Assembly: GCA_032615215.1 (NCBI GenBank)
Contig: CP128432.1
Location: 40,566 to 104,565 of the forward strand
Origin: Microbulbifer sp. MKSA007
GTDB lineage: Bacteria > Pseudomonadota > Gammaproteobacteria > Pseudomonadales > Cellvibrionaceae
Direction of reading: 5' to 3'
Length of the DNA stretch: 64,000 nt
Below the pieces are notes generated by a model. The model did not search any database. It had not been told where the DNA came from and saw only the letters and a program-made list of their open reading frames with translations. Positions 35,896 through 45,314 of this stretch are shown here, in pieces. Positions within the stretch are counted from its first letter, which is position 1; each line of letters begins with the position of its first letter. Position numbers and translations under genes: made by a program.

Positions 35896-36744
35896 TCAAA
35901 TTACTGAACCCGTTTCGTCTGCCCATGGCTCAATATCATTCGGCCCCCTCCGAGAGTTGTTATCAGTTTTTATTTCATTTCTAGGTAAACGCACCTCTAT
36001 AGCTGGCCCAGGAATACTATAGATTGTTAGTAACTCATTGTAATATTCTGCCATTGTTGCCCAGTTGACATAAACTTCTAATCCTACTTGAGCCAAACAT
36101 TTGAGTTCTGGTATCCGGCGAGGATCATTGCAAATTGTAGCGTATCTTTTGAATTGGTTATGTAACTTCAATAGATGCGTCGTTTCTTTATCTAGGGCTT
36201 TCTCGGCTGTATATGTGGTCTCATGCAGAGCATATTTAACTTCAATCATATTGCAGACACCAGGATTTAATCCATCGGCCCATTGAAAGCTTGACCCGAT
36301 TTTTCCTGAGTTGTCTTTGCATTTATACTCCAAGCCGCCGCAAATACTTTCAGTAATCTCGAGTTGGAAGATGAAGCCTCTGTTCCATATAATGCGTTGA
36401 CCGTCAATTTTCTGACCGTTGATTTCTTTATTCCAATCAAACCAACCAATATCAGGAACTAAACTTGCCTTTTTATTTTTCAATGGCCACTTTTTCAGGA
36501 AGGTTGCGCCTTCGCAACAATTATCGTCTTTGCGTTTTGGCCTGGTTTTCTTAGATTCTTCCCCTTTTGGGACGGGAGAGACTAAAGGAGGTGGATCAAC
36601 TTTACGTTTTGGTTTAGTCAGATTCTCCAGAAGTTCTTTGACTTTCCGCTCGGTCTGCTTAATATTTTTTGAATTAGGACGTGGTGCAAATAGAAGTTGA
36701 GAGTTTCGTTTTGCTGCTTCCCTAGCTAGTGTTCCCCAACCCAT
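35896..36744 (-). CDS. T6SS effector with REase-5-type nuclease domain
   Basis: A 282-residue protein. Residues 1-75 are a basic, Pro/Lys-rich linker. The C-terminal domain has NMIEVKYALHETTY, the E-x-K core of restriction-endonuclease-fold toxins, with an upstream Asp in QWADGLNPG, and ends with a helical segment plus PGPAIEVRLP as in Tox-REase-5. It follows the PAAR and DUF4123 genes by one base, the standard place for a loaded effector. Probable DNase delivered into rival cells. Confidence 0.75.
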   Translation of the reverse strand: MGWGTLAREAAKRNSQLLFAPRPNSKNIKQTERKVKELLENLTKPKRKVDPPPLVSPVPKGEESKKTRPKRKDDNCCEGATFLKKWPLKNKKASLVPDIGWFDWNKEINGQKIDGQRIIWNRGFIFQLEITESICGGLEYKCKDNSGKIGSSFQWADGLNPGVCNMIEVKYALHETTYTAEKALDKETTHLLKLHNQFKRYATICNDPRRIPELKCLAQVGLEVYVNWATMAEYYNELLTIYSIPGPAIEVRLPRNEIKTDNNSRRGPNDIEPWADETGSVI

Positions 36745-37737
36745 TTAGCCAACCTCTATTGTAAGTTCTTGGATGTGAGGATTTTCAGCGTAACCATTGG
36801 CAGCCGCGAGAATATCCAACAAACGCTTTTCATGAGAAAACCATGGGATGGATAAGTAACGCCCCATATATTCTTCCTCGTAAAATTTAGTTCCGCATAT
36901 CATAGTCATAAGAACCCAATAGAGAGCACAGTTCTCACCATTAAAACCCTCATTGATTGCGACTTTCTCTTGTGCTCCTATGAACTCAATCAAGTCTTTC
37001 CGTAGGACCCCACTCGTCTCCTTAGGAAAGGCTTTGCGCAGGAACTGTTCAATCTCGTGGTAAAAGCTGACTTGTGCGCAGTGCATCATGTCATCATATT
37101 GACGCTGCTCGATCTCGCGGAACGGGAAAGTTGCACGGTAGTTTTCTACTGCTCGGTCTAGGTTTTCATGCTTGTGCCAGCGATAGTCTAAGCCGTCTTT
37201 GGTCTCAATGCCGAGCTGTAGTTGTTCGCCGCGAAGGCGATAGACAGCAAAGCTTGATGTGTAGTCATAAGGTGCTGCGATCAAATCAATGTTTTTGAAG
37301 AAATCCTGCCACTGTTCTGGAAAGCCATGTCGCAGGAAACAATAAAGCACACGGGCATCATAGAACCGCAGGTAAACCGGTTTCCCACTTTCCGGCGTTA
37401 TCACACTTAAGAAGCGTTTTAAGGACGTGCGAAGCTCTTCGATTGCTGCTGTCGAGAAGATAATAATGCCAAGCTTTTCCGGGAAACCTTCCTTCAGCCA
37501 TCGGGCTAGAGCCGCAGGATAGATTGTCAGATCAACGAGCAGTGGAGTTCGGGCATGCGCATCTTGTTTATTCTCAGCAGGTGATCCCATAAGTGGTTCC
37601 CAGCCAGTCTCACCAGCTGCTCTGATCTCACTTGCGAGATCTTCCTGCCATGATGCATCCAGCACCAAGTATGGTTTGGCATCAATCGTTGCAGCTTGCG
37701 CGCAGATCGCCTCAAATCGTTCTGTCAATCTCACCAT
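36745..37737 (-). CDS. DUF4123 T6SS effector chaperone/adaptor
   Basis: A 330-residue protein. The central region has the DUF4123 pattern (YLRFYDARVLYCFLRHGFPEQWQDFF, residues about 125-150). These adaptors load an effector onto VgrG or PAAR. It sits between PAAR and the nuclease effector with one- and two-base spacings, so it probably serves that effector. Confidence 0.85.
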   Translation of the reverse strand: MVRLTERFEAICAQAATIDAKPYLVLDASWQEDLASEIRAAGETGWEPLMGSPAENKQDAHARTPLLVDLTIYPAALARWLKEGFPEKLGIIIFSTAAIEELRTSLKRFLSVITPESGKPVYLRFYDARVLYCFLRHGFPEQWQDFFKNIDLIAAPYDYTSSFAVYRLRGEQLQLGIETKDGLDYRWHKHENLDRAVENYRATFPFREIEQRQYDDMMHCAQVSFYHEIEQFLRKAFPKETSGVLRKDLIEFIGAQEKVAINEGFNGENCALYWVLMTMICGTKFYEEEYMGRYLSIPWFSHEKRLLDILAAANGYAENPHIQELTIEVG

Positions 37738-37739
37738 TG

Positions 37740-38111
37740 CTATCCTTTAGAGGCTTTGTCTTCACACGTTTCGCAAAATGGTGAGCGGCTCATTCCTGGA
37801 GGTGATGCACCGCCAATCAGAACATCTCCGGAGCCGGTTGAATCGGCCCCGCCACAATCAATCGGATCTCCCTGTCGCCCAGCTTCTTTGTTGTTAAACA
37901 GGACAGTCGGGCTCCCGGAGGCCAATGATCTGCCATGGGGTGGTGACGGACAGACCGGGCATGGATGCGGCGCGTAGGCATCTCCCTGACGCACAGCAAG
38001 GCGGTTGTTGATCAAAATGTTTGGGCTTCCGGAAATGGCGGGTGTTGGCGGATAGTGACAACCATGTCCAGAGCCAATATCACCAAGACGCGCAGCTGGT
38101 TTTCCTGACAT
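37740..38111 (-). CDS. PAAR spike-tip protein
   Basis: A 123-residue protein that sharpens the VgrG spike. It has PAARLGDIGSGHGCHYPP at the N-terminus, the repeat elements PNILINNRLAVRQGD and PTVLFNNKEAGRQGD, and metal-binding His and Cys residues. No C-terminal toxin extension. It lies nine bases after vgrG. Confidence 0.95.
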   Translation of the reverse strand: MSGKPAARLGDIGSGHGCHYPPTPAISGSPNILINNRLAVRQGDAYAPHPCPVCPSPPHGRSLASGSPTVLFNNKEAGRQGDPIDCGGADSTGSGDVLIGGASPPGMSRSPFCETCEDKASKG

Positions 38112-38120
38112 AGACCTCTC

Positions 38121-40212
38121 CTATTTCTCAAATGAACGTGCATAGCGCTGTGCATGAGGTCCGGAATAATCAGCAGGTTTCATCACCTCCATTGGAGAGA
38201 CTGGGGCACCCTTGGCAGGAGAACCGCCGCAGTTGACCTTCACCAGGGTGCCTTCAATTTGCACCCCGCCTTTGTCGATCTTGACAAAGTTGCCACCAAC
38301 ATTGAGGCTTATGCTCGCGCCTGCCTGAATAACCACAGCATCCCCTGCGTTGATGTAATGGGTTGTTCCGCTCTCAAAGTGCTGCTTGCCCTTGGTCTCC
38401 AAACGCCAATTCTCATCAACAAGCGTGATGGCATTGCGCACCACATGAGTGACCTTATCTCCCACAACCTTCAGGAAATCACTGATCTTGATCTGGCGCA
38501 GTGCGGACCCGTCAACTTGTGTATGTTCGGACCCCTTCACATGTTCACGGTGATCACCACCCACCTCAATGTCTTTTGAACTTCCGATAGATTCAGACTG
38601 AGATCCTTCGATACGTTTGTGGCGGTTAGCCCCCACTTTCCACGTCTCGTTATCTTCAACAACGCCGTTGTGGAACTTCTGGGCATGGAACCAGACTTCC
38701 TCTTGTCCGCCCTCATCTTCAAAGCGGAGCTCGTTATAGCCATCTGCCTTATGACTATCTGACTTCAGAACCATACGTGTTTTAAAGTCAGGTAGCTTGT
38801 TCGGTGTACGGTTGTTGTTGTGATAGGTTCGCCCTGTAATGATCGGCTGGTCCGGGTCGCCTTCCAGAAAATCCACCACGACTTCGTGACCGATACGTGG
38901 GATGGCGATATAGCCCCAACTGGCGCCGGCCCAGTTGGAGGCAACGCGGATCCAACATGACGAAGTATCATTCTTGGCACCGTGGCGATCCCAAGGGAAC
39001 CAGACCTTCACCCGGCCATGCTCATCGCAGTAAATCTCTTCGCCTTCCGGGCCAGTCACATGGGCTATTTGTGGTCCATCTACGAGCGGTTTTGCACTTA
39101 GCTTAGGTCGGTACGGCAGGCGGGCTGGCATGACTTCAAACCCGGCGCTATAGGTGGTGGTGCCGCTGCCGGCTTCCTCTGCCACGGCCTGCGGCTGACT
39201 GCCCTGATGTGAGACGGTGAGCAAATGATACTTGATGTTGTAGTCACTATTCGGGTGGTCTGTGAGCGCAAACTGATGCCCGGCCATCAGGTGGATGGCA
39301 TTGGTTGTCCCGTGCCCTGTAGTGGCCTCAACCCGAGCCGCCTCCAGTCGGTGCTTTGTAAATGGCTTGCCGACATCATCCGCCTTGTAACGCCCCGGAT
39401 ATTCATAGAGCGCGTAGTCGCCTGCAGAGCCGTTGTCCTCACCGCGCTGATGAGCATGCTGCTGATTATAGGGTGGGTTTTTGAATGAGTAGTCGCGCTG
39501 CATGAAGCTGGTGGCGCGCAGCTGCTCACGCAGGATAAAGCTGTTGCAATAAACGCCTTTGACCACCCCACCAGCCATGGCATTGTATTCCAACTCTGGT
39601 TGGTCTGGCAGCTCGGAGACGATCTGCGGGTTATCAATGAAATGCAGCGTATGCTGGCCATTGGCACCATAGGTGAAGAAGTACCAAATGCCTTCTTCTG
39701 CCGTGATGCGGTCTAGAAAGCTTAAGTGATTTTCCCTGTACTGCACACAGTATTCGCGGGCCTCATGAGGTTCGGTCAGATCCCACTTTACATCCTCAAC
39801 GCCGTGTTCTTTCAGCAGGATCTTGACGATCTCGGGCACGCTTTTCTTTTGAAAAATTCGACAGTCCGAGCCATGGGCCAAACGGTGCAGACTGGGCAGC
39901 AGTGTGAGCGAATAACTGGTACGGTGATGGCCTTCATTGCCGCGGGCAATCTCAGCAATCACTCCGGACAGATGGCGCACCCTCGTATTTGTGATGAATA
40001 GTCAGCGTGGCAGGCGTATCCAGCAGGCTATGCAAGTCCAGCGCGTTGTCGGGGCTGGCAAGCTCAATTTGGATCTGCGTGAGCCCATTCAGGCGCTCTG
40101 TTGCCGAGAACCCCGTGACCAGCAATCCGGCCTCCGGCTGCGCAGGTGCTGCAAAGGTGAAGGCCAGATCTTGTTGTTGAAAGAGCTGCGGGATTTGGAC
40201 AATAGCATTCAT
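38121..40212 (-). pseudogene. vgrG: T6SS spike protein VgrG, frameshifted as sequenced
   Basis: The frame from 40212 gives the VgrG N-terminus (FSATERLNGLTQIQIELASP), and the frame from 39980 gives the rest, including CVQYRENHLSFLDRITAEEGI, the gp5-like DEHGRVKVWFPWDRHG and the C-terminal beta-helix. They join between TIHHKYE and VRHLSGVIAEI at the C3 run 39980-39982, where one base is extra or two are missing. Restored length would be about 695 residues, normal for VgrG. Whether this is error or decay is unknown. Confidence 0.85.
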
Positions 40213-40287
40213 AACAAACTCACTGGCAAAAGAAAAAACAAAGGATGCATAACAATTAAAAGTCGTCTGGCGGACTTAGTTGAGATC

Positions 40288-40794
40288 TCACCCCGGTGGA
40301 GGATAGGGTTTGGAATGCCATTCATCAGCGGGACATAAAGTGCCTGGGCGCACATAGGTATGGAAGGCCTTTGCAGGCGCGAATAACTCGTTCTGGCAGA
40401 GTTGGTACCCTTCGTCTCGCGCTCGTTGCCCAATTGATTGCGCCCATAAGTTTCCGGCGATCGCAAAGACCAGGAGCGATCCAAAAATGAGAATGAGGTA
40501 TGTCTTTACGGACCATTGCAGCCGTTGATGGCCCCAGGGCGTAAAGACAAAATGAGCAATGGGGATAGCAACAGATCCAAGAGCCAAAGCCTGGATCCCA
40601 TGAGCAATTTCGAAGTGATCCTGTCCAAGCTCAATGACCTGCTGCGCATAAAGAAAGTCAGAGATCGTACTCCACACCAAAAACACCATCAAAAGATCGA
40701 GCGCGGCAGCGAACCCATGGGCTCGGCGCGGATCCCGGCCAATCCACTGGCCAAATTGAATGGTCTTATCGATGTACCAGTTGATCATCATCAC
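40288..40794 (-). CDS. Polytopic membrane protein, candidate immunity
   Basis: A 168-residue protein with three to four membrane segments (AAALDLLMVFLVWSTISDFL; ALALGSVAIPIAHFVF; LILIFGSLLVFAIAGNLW). Its start overlaps the previous gene by four bases. Small polytopic inner-membrane proteins typically protect against pore-forming toxins, so it may neutralise the 298-residue neighbour. No family recognised. Confidence 0.65.
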   Translation of the reverse strand: MMMINWYIDKTIQFGQWIGRDPRRAHGFAAALDLLMVFLVWSTISDFLYAQQVIELGQDHFEIAHGIQALALGSVAIPIAHFVFTPWGHQRLQWSVKTYLILIFGSLLVFAIAGNLWAQSIGQRARDEGYQLCQNELFAPAKAFHTYVRPGTLCPADEWHSKPYPPPG

Positions 40795-41687
40795 CGCCTG
40801 TAGATCTGGTTATAAAGATCAGGGCCGCCAAAGTGCCAGATGGTCTCGCGTTCCAGTTCATAGAAAAACCGATTGCTGCGGCGCTCAAGCTCTTCCACCT
40901 TCTGGCGCATAGAAACTTGTGCTTCGCGAATGACTTGTCCGGTTTTTTGAAGGCCGCGCTCAACAGCCTCGCAAGTCCAGCGCAGGGCAGCAGACAGTTT
41001 TTCTCGCAGGCCAAACATCTTGTCCAGTTGTCCAAGCGCCATGCCCACTGCCATGCCAACAACAATGGCACCAGCCGTAATGGCAAGGGCAGGAATAGCA
41101 ACTGTCGTGATAGCACCGGCCAGAAGTGCTCCAGCTGCTGCGGCAGCCATACCAGCGCCGATGGCAACAGCCCCGATCGCCACATCGACAATGATGTTGG
41201 CAAACAGTTCACTGTAAAGCTGCGTATCGCTCATGATGAACTGCATGATATCCAGGGCCACATAGCAGGTGATCATGATGATCGCGTTCGCCCGGCCACC
41301 TGCCCGAATGGCTTCAGGTCCAATTCCAAAAGCAACAACCTTTGGAGAGGACGACAGATATCGTGTCCCCTTAAGAAACTCGCGTACTGCAGGATAGCCT
41401 TTGAAGATCACGTAGGTCTTCCCATTGGCTATCTTTGTGTAATAACGCCCCTTAATACCGATCTCTTTCAAAAGCTGATGTCCTGACCGGCTGTCCAGCA
41501 ATGTGCCGGGCAAGGTGGCCAGATCTAAAGCGCCACCGGTCATAAGCGCCATGCCTTGATGGGCATCCACAATAGCCTGAGCAAACGCCTCAAGAGAAAC
41601 CGCTATTGCCTCATCCTGAACCGGGTTTACATCATGAGCGGCACCATGTTGCTGTGCCAGCCTCTGCTCTGCGAGCGGATAGACCAT
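40791..41687 (-). CDS. Candidate membrane-active T6SS effector
   Basis: A 298-residue protein. The N-terminal half has TKIANGKTYVIFKGYPAVRE. Residues about 165-225 are a long Ala/Gly-rich hydrophobic hairpin with glycine-zipper spacing (VDVAIGAVAIGAGMAAAAAG; AITAGAIVVGMAVGMALG). The C-terminus is a charged helix. Pore-forming colicin-like toxins have such a hairpin. It sits between hcp and vgrG and is coupled to a small polytopic protein. The effector role is inferred from build and context. Confidence 0.55.
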   Translation of the reverse strand: MVYPLAEQRLAQQHGAAHDVNPVQDEAIAVSLEAFAQAIVDAHQGMALMTGGALDLATLPGTLLDSRSGHQLLKEIGIKGRYYTKIANGKTYVIFKGYPAVREFLKGTRYLSSSPKVVAFGIGPEAIRAGGRANAIIMITCYVALDIMQFIMSDTQLYSELFANIIVDVAIGAVAIGAGMAAAAAGALLAGAITTVAIPALAITAGAIVVGMAVGMALGQLDKMFGLREKLSAALRWTCEAVERGLQKTGQVIREAQVSMRQKVEELERRSNRFFYELERETIWHFGGPDLYNQIYRR

Positions 41688-41983
41688 CAGAATATCTCCT
41701 TGTGCGGCTGTTCCCCGGGTTTGACCATCAAGCGGTGGCCGGGAAACTGATCCAGAAAGCCTCGGATCTCCAGCTCTTCGGACAGGTCTTCGTGTAGCGC
41801 ATCTGACGAGCGCTCAGGCCGGTCACGGCCTTGCAAGACGACATGCGCCGTGCCTGCCGGCTCGCACTCTTTGGGTGCAGCTTCTGCGACCGCCTCTACC
41901 TTGCGCCTTCGCCACAACAGGCTTCGAAAGAAGCTACGCAGGTAACCGCGCTTCTCTGAGGGTTTGCCAGAGACAAACTGCAT
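41687..41983 (-). CDS. Small Arg-rich protein of the T6SS cluster
   Basis: A 98-residue protein, basic at the N-terminus (EKRGYLRSFFRSLLWRRRKV) and acidic in the middle. It overlaps the putative membrane effector by one base. Could be its chaperone or adaptor. No family recognised. Confidence 0.55.
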   Translation of the reverse strand: MQFVSGKPSEKRGYLRSFFRSLLWRRRKVEAVAEAAPKECEPAGTAHVVLQGRDRPERSSDALHEDLSEELEIRGFLDQFPGHRLMVKPGEQPHKEIF

Positions 41984-42104
41984 ATTCCAACTCCGCAGAT
42001 CAGACCCAAATCAAGGACTGCCTATTGGCTTAAACTCACCCATAGGCAGTGTCCGGGCCAAAGCTGGCCCGGATCTGACTTCTAGTTCCGTCAGAAACGG
42101 AGAC

Positions 42105-42620
42105 TTAAGCAGCAGGTGCGCGCCAGTCATCAGCACCAGACGTGCCGGAGACTGTGTGCTCCCACATGATCTTGCGATAAGACAGTTCAATGGTGATCAG
42201 CTGAGTGAAGTCAGCATTCTTCGGATCCTGACAATGTGGCAGGCCGCACTCGATGTTGGTTACAAGCGCATCTTCAAATGAGGTGGTGAAGAAGTGCTCC
42301 TGCTTGCCAGAAGAATTGGTGCGGTACCATTTGACTTCACACTTCGGCAGCATCTCACCAGAGACCAGCGCATTATACAGCAGCGGGATGGACTTGTTCA
42401 TGGAGCAGGTGAACTTGAACGGAGTGTGCACGCGCTGACCAGCTGGCTGGCCGGACTGGATATCACGAGGAATGATGACGGTATGATCAATGGCCTGCAC
42501 CATGATCTCGTCTTCATGGCCTTCCTGCCACACGTTACCGACGGAATCTTCAGTAAACGCGCCTTGCGTGATTGGACCCTGAGTTGACCCTTCAATGGTG
42601 ATATAAGCGGGTGTTGGCAT
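42105..42620 (-). CDS. hcp: T6SS tube protein Hcp
   Basis: 171 residues from MPTPAYITIEG at 42620, chosen because of AGGAG ten bases upstream; the longer frame to 42755 is Cys-rich and not coding. It has the Hcp pattern (ITQGAFTEDSVGNVWQEGHE; HTPFKFTCSMNKSIPLLYNAL; ELSYRKIMWEH). It forms the inner tube and is secreted. It is first in the island and transcribed toward the other cargo genes. No core T6SS genes are in the window, so it would rely on an apparatus encoded elsewhere. Confidence 0.95.
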   Translation of the reverse strand: MPTPAYITIEGSTQGPITQGAFTEDSVGNVWQEGHEDEIMVQAIDHTVIIPRDIQSGQPAGQRVHTPFKFTCSMNKSIPLLYNALVSGEMLPKCEVKWYRTNSSGKQEHFFTTSFEDALVTNIECGLPHCQDPKNADFTQLITIELSYRKIMWEHTVSGTSGADDWRAPAA

Positions 42621-43080
42621 AGTATGCTCCTGGTGAGCGCCCTCCATGTGCGGATAGACGCAGCAAAACAAATAAATGAACCCCATTTGACAACAATGGG
42701 CCACGGCCCCAGACCCCAGTCTGCAGCAGCGTGCCAACACAACTGCAACTTGCATACCAGGTTAAAGAAGCAGTCCCTGATAACACCGCCATCCCTTTCA
42801 ACCCTATGAAAAGGCTTGGTAAAGTAATTTATCGGCGCTCATAAGAGGAGTAAAGTTGCAGAACTACGAGCAATATTCCGCAGCATCAAATTAAGCCATT
42901 TTTGGCCAGACCTCGGCCAAAAATGGCCAGCTATTGATACATAAAGGAAAATCAAAACGGGAACTCCAGGATAAGAGGCTTTCAGAGCTAGAGTGGAGCC
43001 TCAGAAAGCTCCAGGCATCCCTTAATCCCTCAGGCACGGTCTTTGATGAAAGCGAGAGAACATCTGGTTAGGGCTCTTAT
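42621..43080 (-). promoter_or_regulatory. hcp upstream region, duplicated elsewhere
   Basis: 460 bases upstream of hcp. It includes AAAATGGC/GCCATTTT hairpin repeats at 42893-42930 and a short plus-strand coding relic (42966-43070) translating as ELQDKRLSELEWSLRKLQAS. The whole block recurs inverted at 56930-57395. Presumably holds the hcp promoter. Confidence 0.6.
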
Positions 43081-43144
43081 CGTATACAATCGCGGGGTTT
43101 TGATCAGAGTTTTTGCGCCGGCACTAAACGATCAATTTGGTCCG

Positions 43145-43320
43145 CTCTACAGCTATTCGCAAATAAAGTGATCCGCGTCGGATGATTGCGATCGCGTCGC
43201 AAGTAATGTGATTTCATTCGCATTTAATGTGAGTTTGGCCTCTCAGATAGACGCAGATAATTCGAGCGAAAAATCCGGATGTTTGCAATCCGAGCTACGG
43301 ATAAGTGCAATTCACGACAC
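43145..43320 (-). repeat. Right terminal array of the T6SS island
   Basis: Inverted copy of the array at 34360-34535, with the same ordered sites (AATTGCACTTATCCG at the outer end, CTATTCGCAAATAAAGTGAT at the inner end). Together they form the terminal inverted repeats of the island. Confidence 0.75.
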
Positions 43321-43404
43321 ATAGCGCCATGAGACTGATGCCGATTTGCAGATTTGCCTACCTTTATTCGTGTCGCTTGTGCTGCACCGTAGGATCAAGC
43401 TAAA

Positions 43405-43689
43405 TTACGAAGCTTCACTTTTTGAAATGCGGAGCTTCTGAAAACTCTGGTACTGTCGCTTCATAACGATAAGGGCACAAATAGCGCCGACCAGCAGCCC
43501 GCTGGTAGTTATCAAAGTGGACTCTTTAACTATCTCCAAGCTGAATGTCCCAACAACTAATAACAGTGCGCCTATTCCGTAATATTGAACCGTCAAATCC
43601 TCTTGGATTTGGACATTTATATATTTCGAATAAGCATGTAAAATTAGAGTGATAGCTACTAAAAATACCAAAATTGCAATCAAAATCAT
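43405..43689 (-). CDS. Small membrane protein
   Basis: A 94-residue protein with three hydrophobic segments (ILVFLVAITLILHAYSKYI; GIGALLLVVGTFSLEIV; TSGLLVGAICALIVM) and a short basic tail. No family recognised. First minus-strand gene to the right of the T6SS island. Confidence 0.6.
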   Translation of the reverse strand: MILIAILVFLVAITLILHAYSKYINVQIQEDLTVQYYGIGALLLVVGTFSLEIVKESTLITTSGLLVGAICALIVMKRQYQSFQKLRISKSEAS

Positions 43690-43809
43690 AAAATCCTCTT
43701 ATAGATAATATCGGTTGTACTCACTTAAGTACGGCAAGTGCTTTTAACAAGAACAACAATAACAATAATCAGCGGTATCAGCTTTGCAGTACCATTAGAC
43801 ATTGTATGC

Positions 43810-44124
43810 TCACTCTTGTTCTTTCAGTTCATCAATGGAGGGGCGCACTTGCTTTGCGTTGCTTACATCAGACAGAGTAGAAACCTGAATGCAGGCCGCA
43901 ACGACTACTAACATCACTGTTACAAGTCCATTGTCCGCGACCAATCCAGCGATGAGGATTGATATGGCCATGATGAGATTTGCGATCCCAGCCTTTACAC
44001 AAGTAGCAATACGTTTACCTGAAGCATACCCACCCCAAGTAATAAACAACCCCATGAGTACAGTTTCTATAGCCGCCAGAATTATGAGAAACGTCACCAT
44101 AATCTTACTCCTCTTATTCCTCAC
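43810..44124 (-). CDS. Small membrane protein
   Basis: A 104-residue protein with membrane segments around residues 8-30, 42-62 and 68-85 and a charged C-terminus. It overlaps the end of the 134-residue gene by eleven bases, so it is probably co-transcribed with it. No family recognised. Confidence 0.6.
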   Translation of the reverse strand: MRNKRSKIMVTFLIILAAIETVLMGLFITWGGYASGKRIATCVKAGIANLIMAISILIAGLVADNGLVTVMLVVVAACIQVSTLSDVSNAKQVRPSIDELKEQE

Positions 44125-44518
44125 TCATGAGCTTCTCAGCCCGAATTCTCTGCTCAGCGCATATGGCTTCTAGCCATGGTGTATCTTCGTCCAGTCGTCC
44201 TTCAACATCATGGCGTTCCCTTGATAGTTGTAGATCACTCAAACCTTCCAAATCATTCCTAAACTGTTTGACCACCTTTTGATCAACGCTCGTTTTCTCA
44301 ATCACATTATTTTCGAGGGTTTTATCAGATAGGTCGGCGGTTTCACGCAGCAGTTTTGCTGCTTTTTCAAACTGCTTTGCAGCATCTTGCAAATTGTCAA
44401 TCTGCAACAGGGGTGTGCCGGCTAATTCTGTTAAGGCAAGGACAATATTGAGATTTGCCTGTTGGCCGAAATCATAGGCTTTACGCAAGCTGTTCAAGTA
44501 CTGGTTCTGTGTTATCAT
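44114..44518 (-). CDS. Hypothetical helical protein
   Basis: A 134-residue soluble, helix-rich protein (LQDAAKQFEKAAKLLRETADL). No family recognised. Coupled to the downstream 104-residue membrane protein and preceded, 133 bases upstream, by leader copy 6. Confidence 0.6.
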   Translation of the reverse strand: MITQNQYLNSLRKAYDFGQQANLNIVLALTELAGTPLLQIDNLQDAAKQFEKAAKLLRETADLSDKTLENNVIEKTSVDQKVVKQFRNDLEGLSDLQLSRERHDVEGRLDEDTPWLEAICAEQRIRAEKLMSEE

Positions 44519-44852
44519 TTCGCTGTCTCATGCGGTCATTACACTTCATTTTGCTTAGATTTTCGAAAGACTAAATCTAAGCTATCTAATTGTAATGTAT
44601 ATCTTTTTATAGACAGAACCAATTAGCCACATTCCCATCTTGCCCCTCACCCCAATCCGTTTCATTTTCCTCGTCACCGACGCCTGCACAAGGGACAGTC
44701 CCCGTATGGCCGAGACAGAGGGTGGAGCGCCTTAGGTTGAGTTTTGCCCTTGACGGCTCGCAAGAGACGGCAAGGGGAAATTAGGAAACCTTAGAAGCGG
44801 AGACGGCTGGCTTGGTAAGCGCTGCAAGCGCGTGGACTGGCGCGGTCTGCCG
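44519..44852 (-). promoter_or_regulatory. Leader element, copy 6
   Basis: Box CCAATCCGTTTCATTTTCCTCGTC at 44652-44675, followed by a GC-rich structured stretch to 44850 with GCGCTGCAAGCGC and CTTGACGGCTCGCAAGAGACGG elements. AT-rich sequence lies between box and gene. A short 18-codon frame (MGMWLIGSVYKK...) in that gap is not called. Confidence 0.5.
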
Positions 44853-45257
44853 CTAGGCAGATGTGCCCTTATTCCAATTCAAATCAGCTTGGTACTGCTC
44901 ATAGCTTTGCATGAATGACATCCACTTTTGAGACTTACGCCCTCTTGCAGCTGGATCTGAAGACAAACATTCCAACCAAAACCCTACCGCGTCAGTTGCA
45001 ACGTTTAACTTCTCAATATCCCGATCACTCAAGTCCTCATTCGGGGTCAAATTTTTCACGGCCCGCTCTGTAACTTTAGTAAACGTCACATCATCTTCAG
45101 CGTTGCACATCATCTCAAACATGGATGCCAACCGCCTCGAATTCTCATACAAATGAGCATCCGGTTCCTGACGATTAACGGCCCGCATCAGCTTCAACAA
45201 GAGCTGTGAAAACTCAGCACCAATTTCCTTAGTGGAATAAGTCTTTTCATCAGACAT
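44853..45257 (-). CDS. Hypothetical protein
   Basis: A 134-residue soluble acidic protein, helical (FSQLLLKLMRAVNRQEPDA), ending in an aromatic/charged stretch. No family recognised. It lies 57 bases after the XRE regulator gene and may be in its transcript. Confidence 0.6.
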   Translation of the reverse strand: MSDEKTYSTKEIGAEFSQLLLKLMRAVNRQEPDAHLYENSRRLASMFEMMCNAEDDVTFTKVTERAVKNLTPNEDLSDRDIEKLNVATDAVGFWLECLSSDPAARGRKSQKWMSFMQSYEQYQADLNWNKGTSA

Positions 45258-45314
45258 AAAACAATCTCTCTAATCGACAACTTTGAAGCCTGCACGCAGC
45301 AAAGCCCCCTGCCC

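Larger units (their letters stand above)
34360..43320. mobile_element. Transposase-less T6SS cargo island
   Basis: Inverted terminal arrays at 34360-34535 and 43145-43320 bound a segment coding only for type VI secretion cargo. Outermost bases are TGTGGCGGATTGC on the left and, inverted, GTGTCGTGAATTGC on the right. The 5-bp direct repeat ATAGC flanks them (34355-34359 and 43321-43325). No transposase or recombinase lies inside. I read it as a non-autonomous transposon-like island inserted in the leading region. Confidence 0.6.

Noticed and set aside
42621..42755. N-terminal extension of Hcp
   Set aside because: Cys-rich and not Hcp-like; a good AGGAG site precedes the ATG at 42620.
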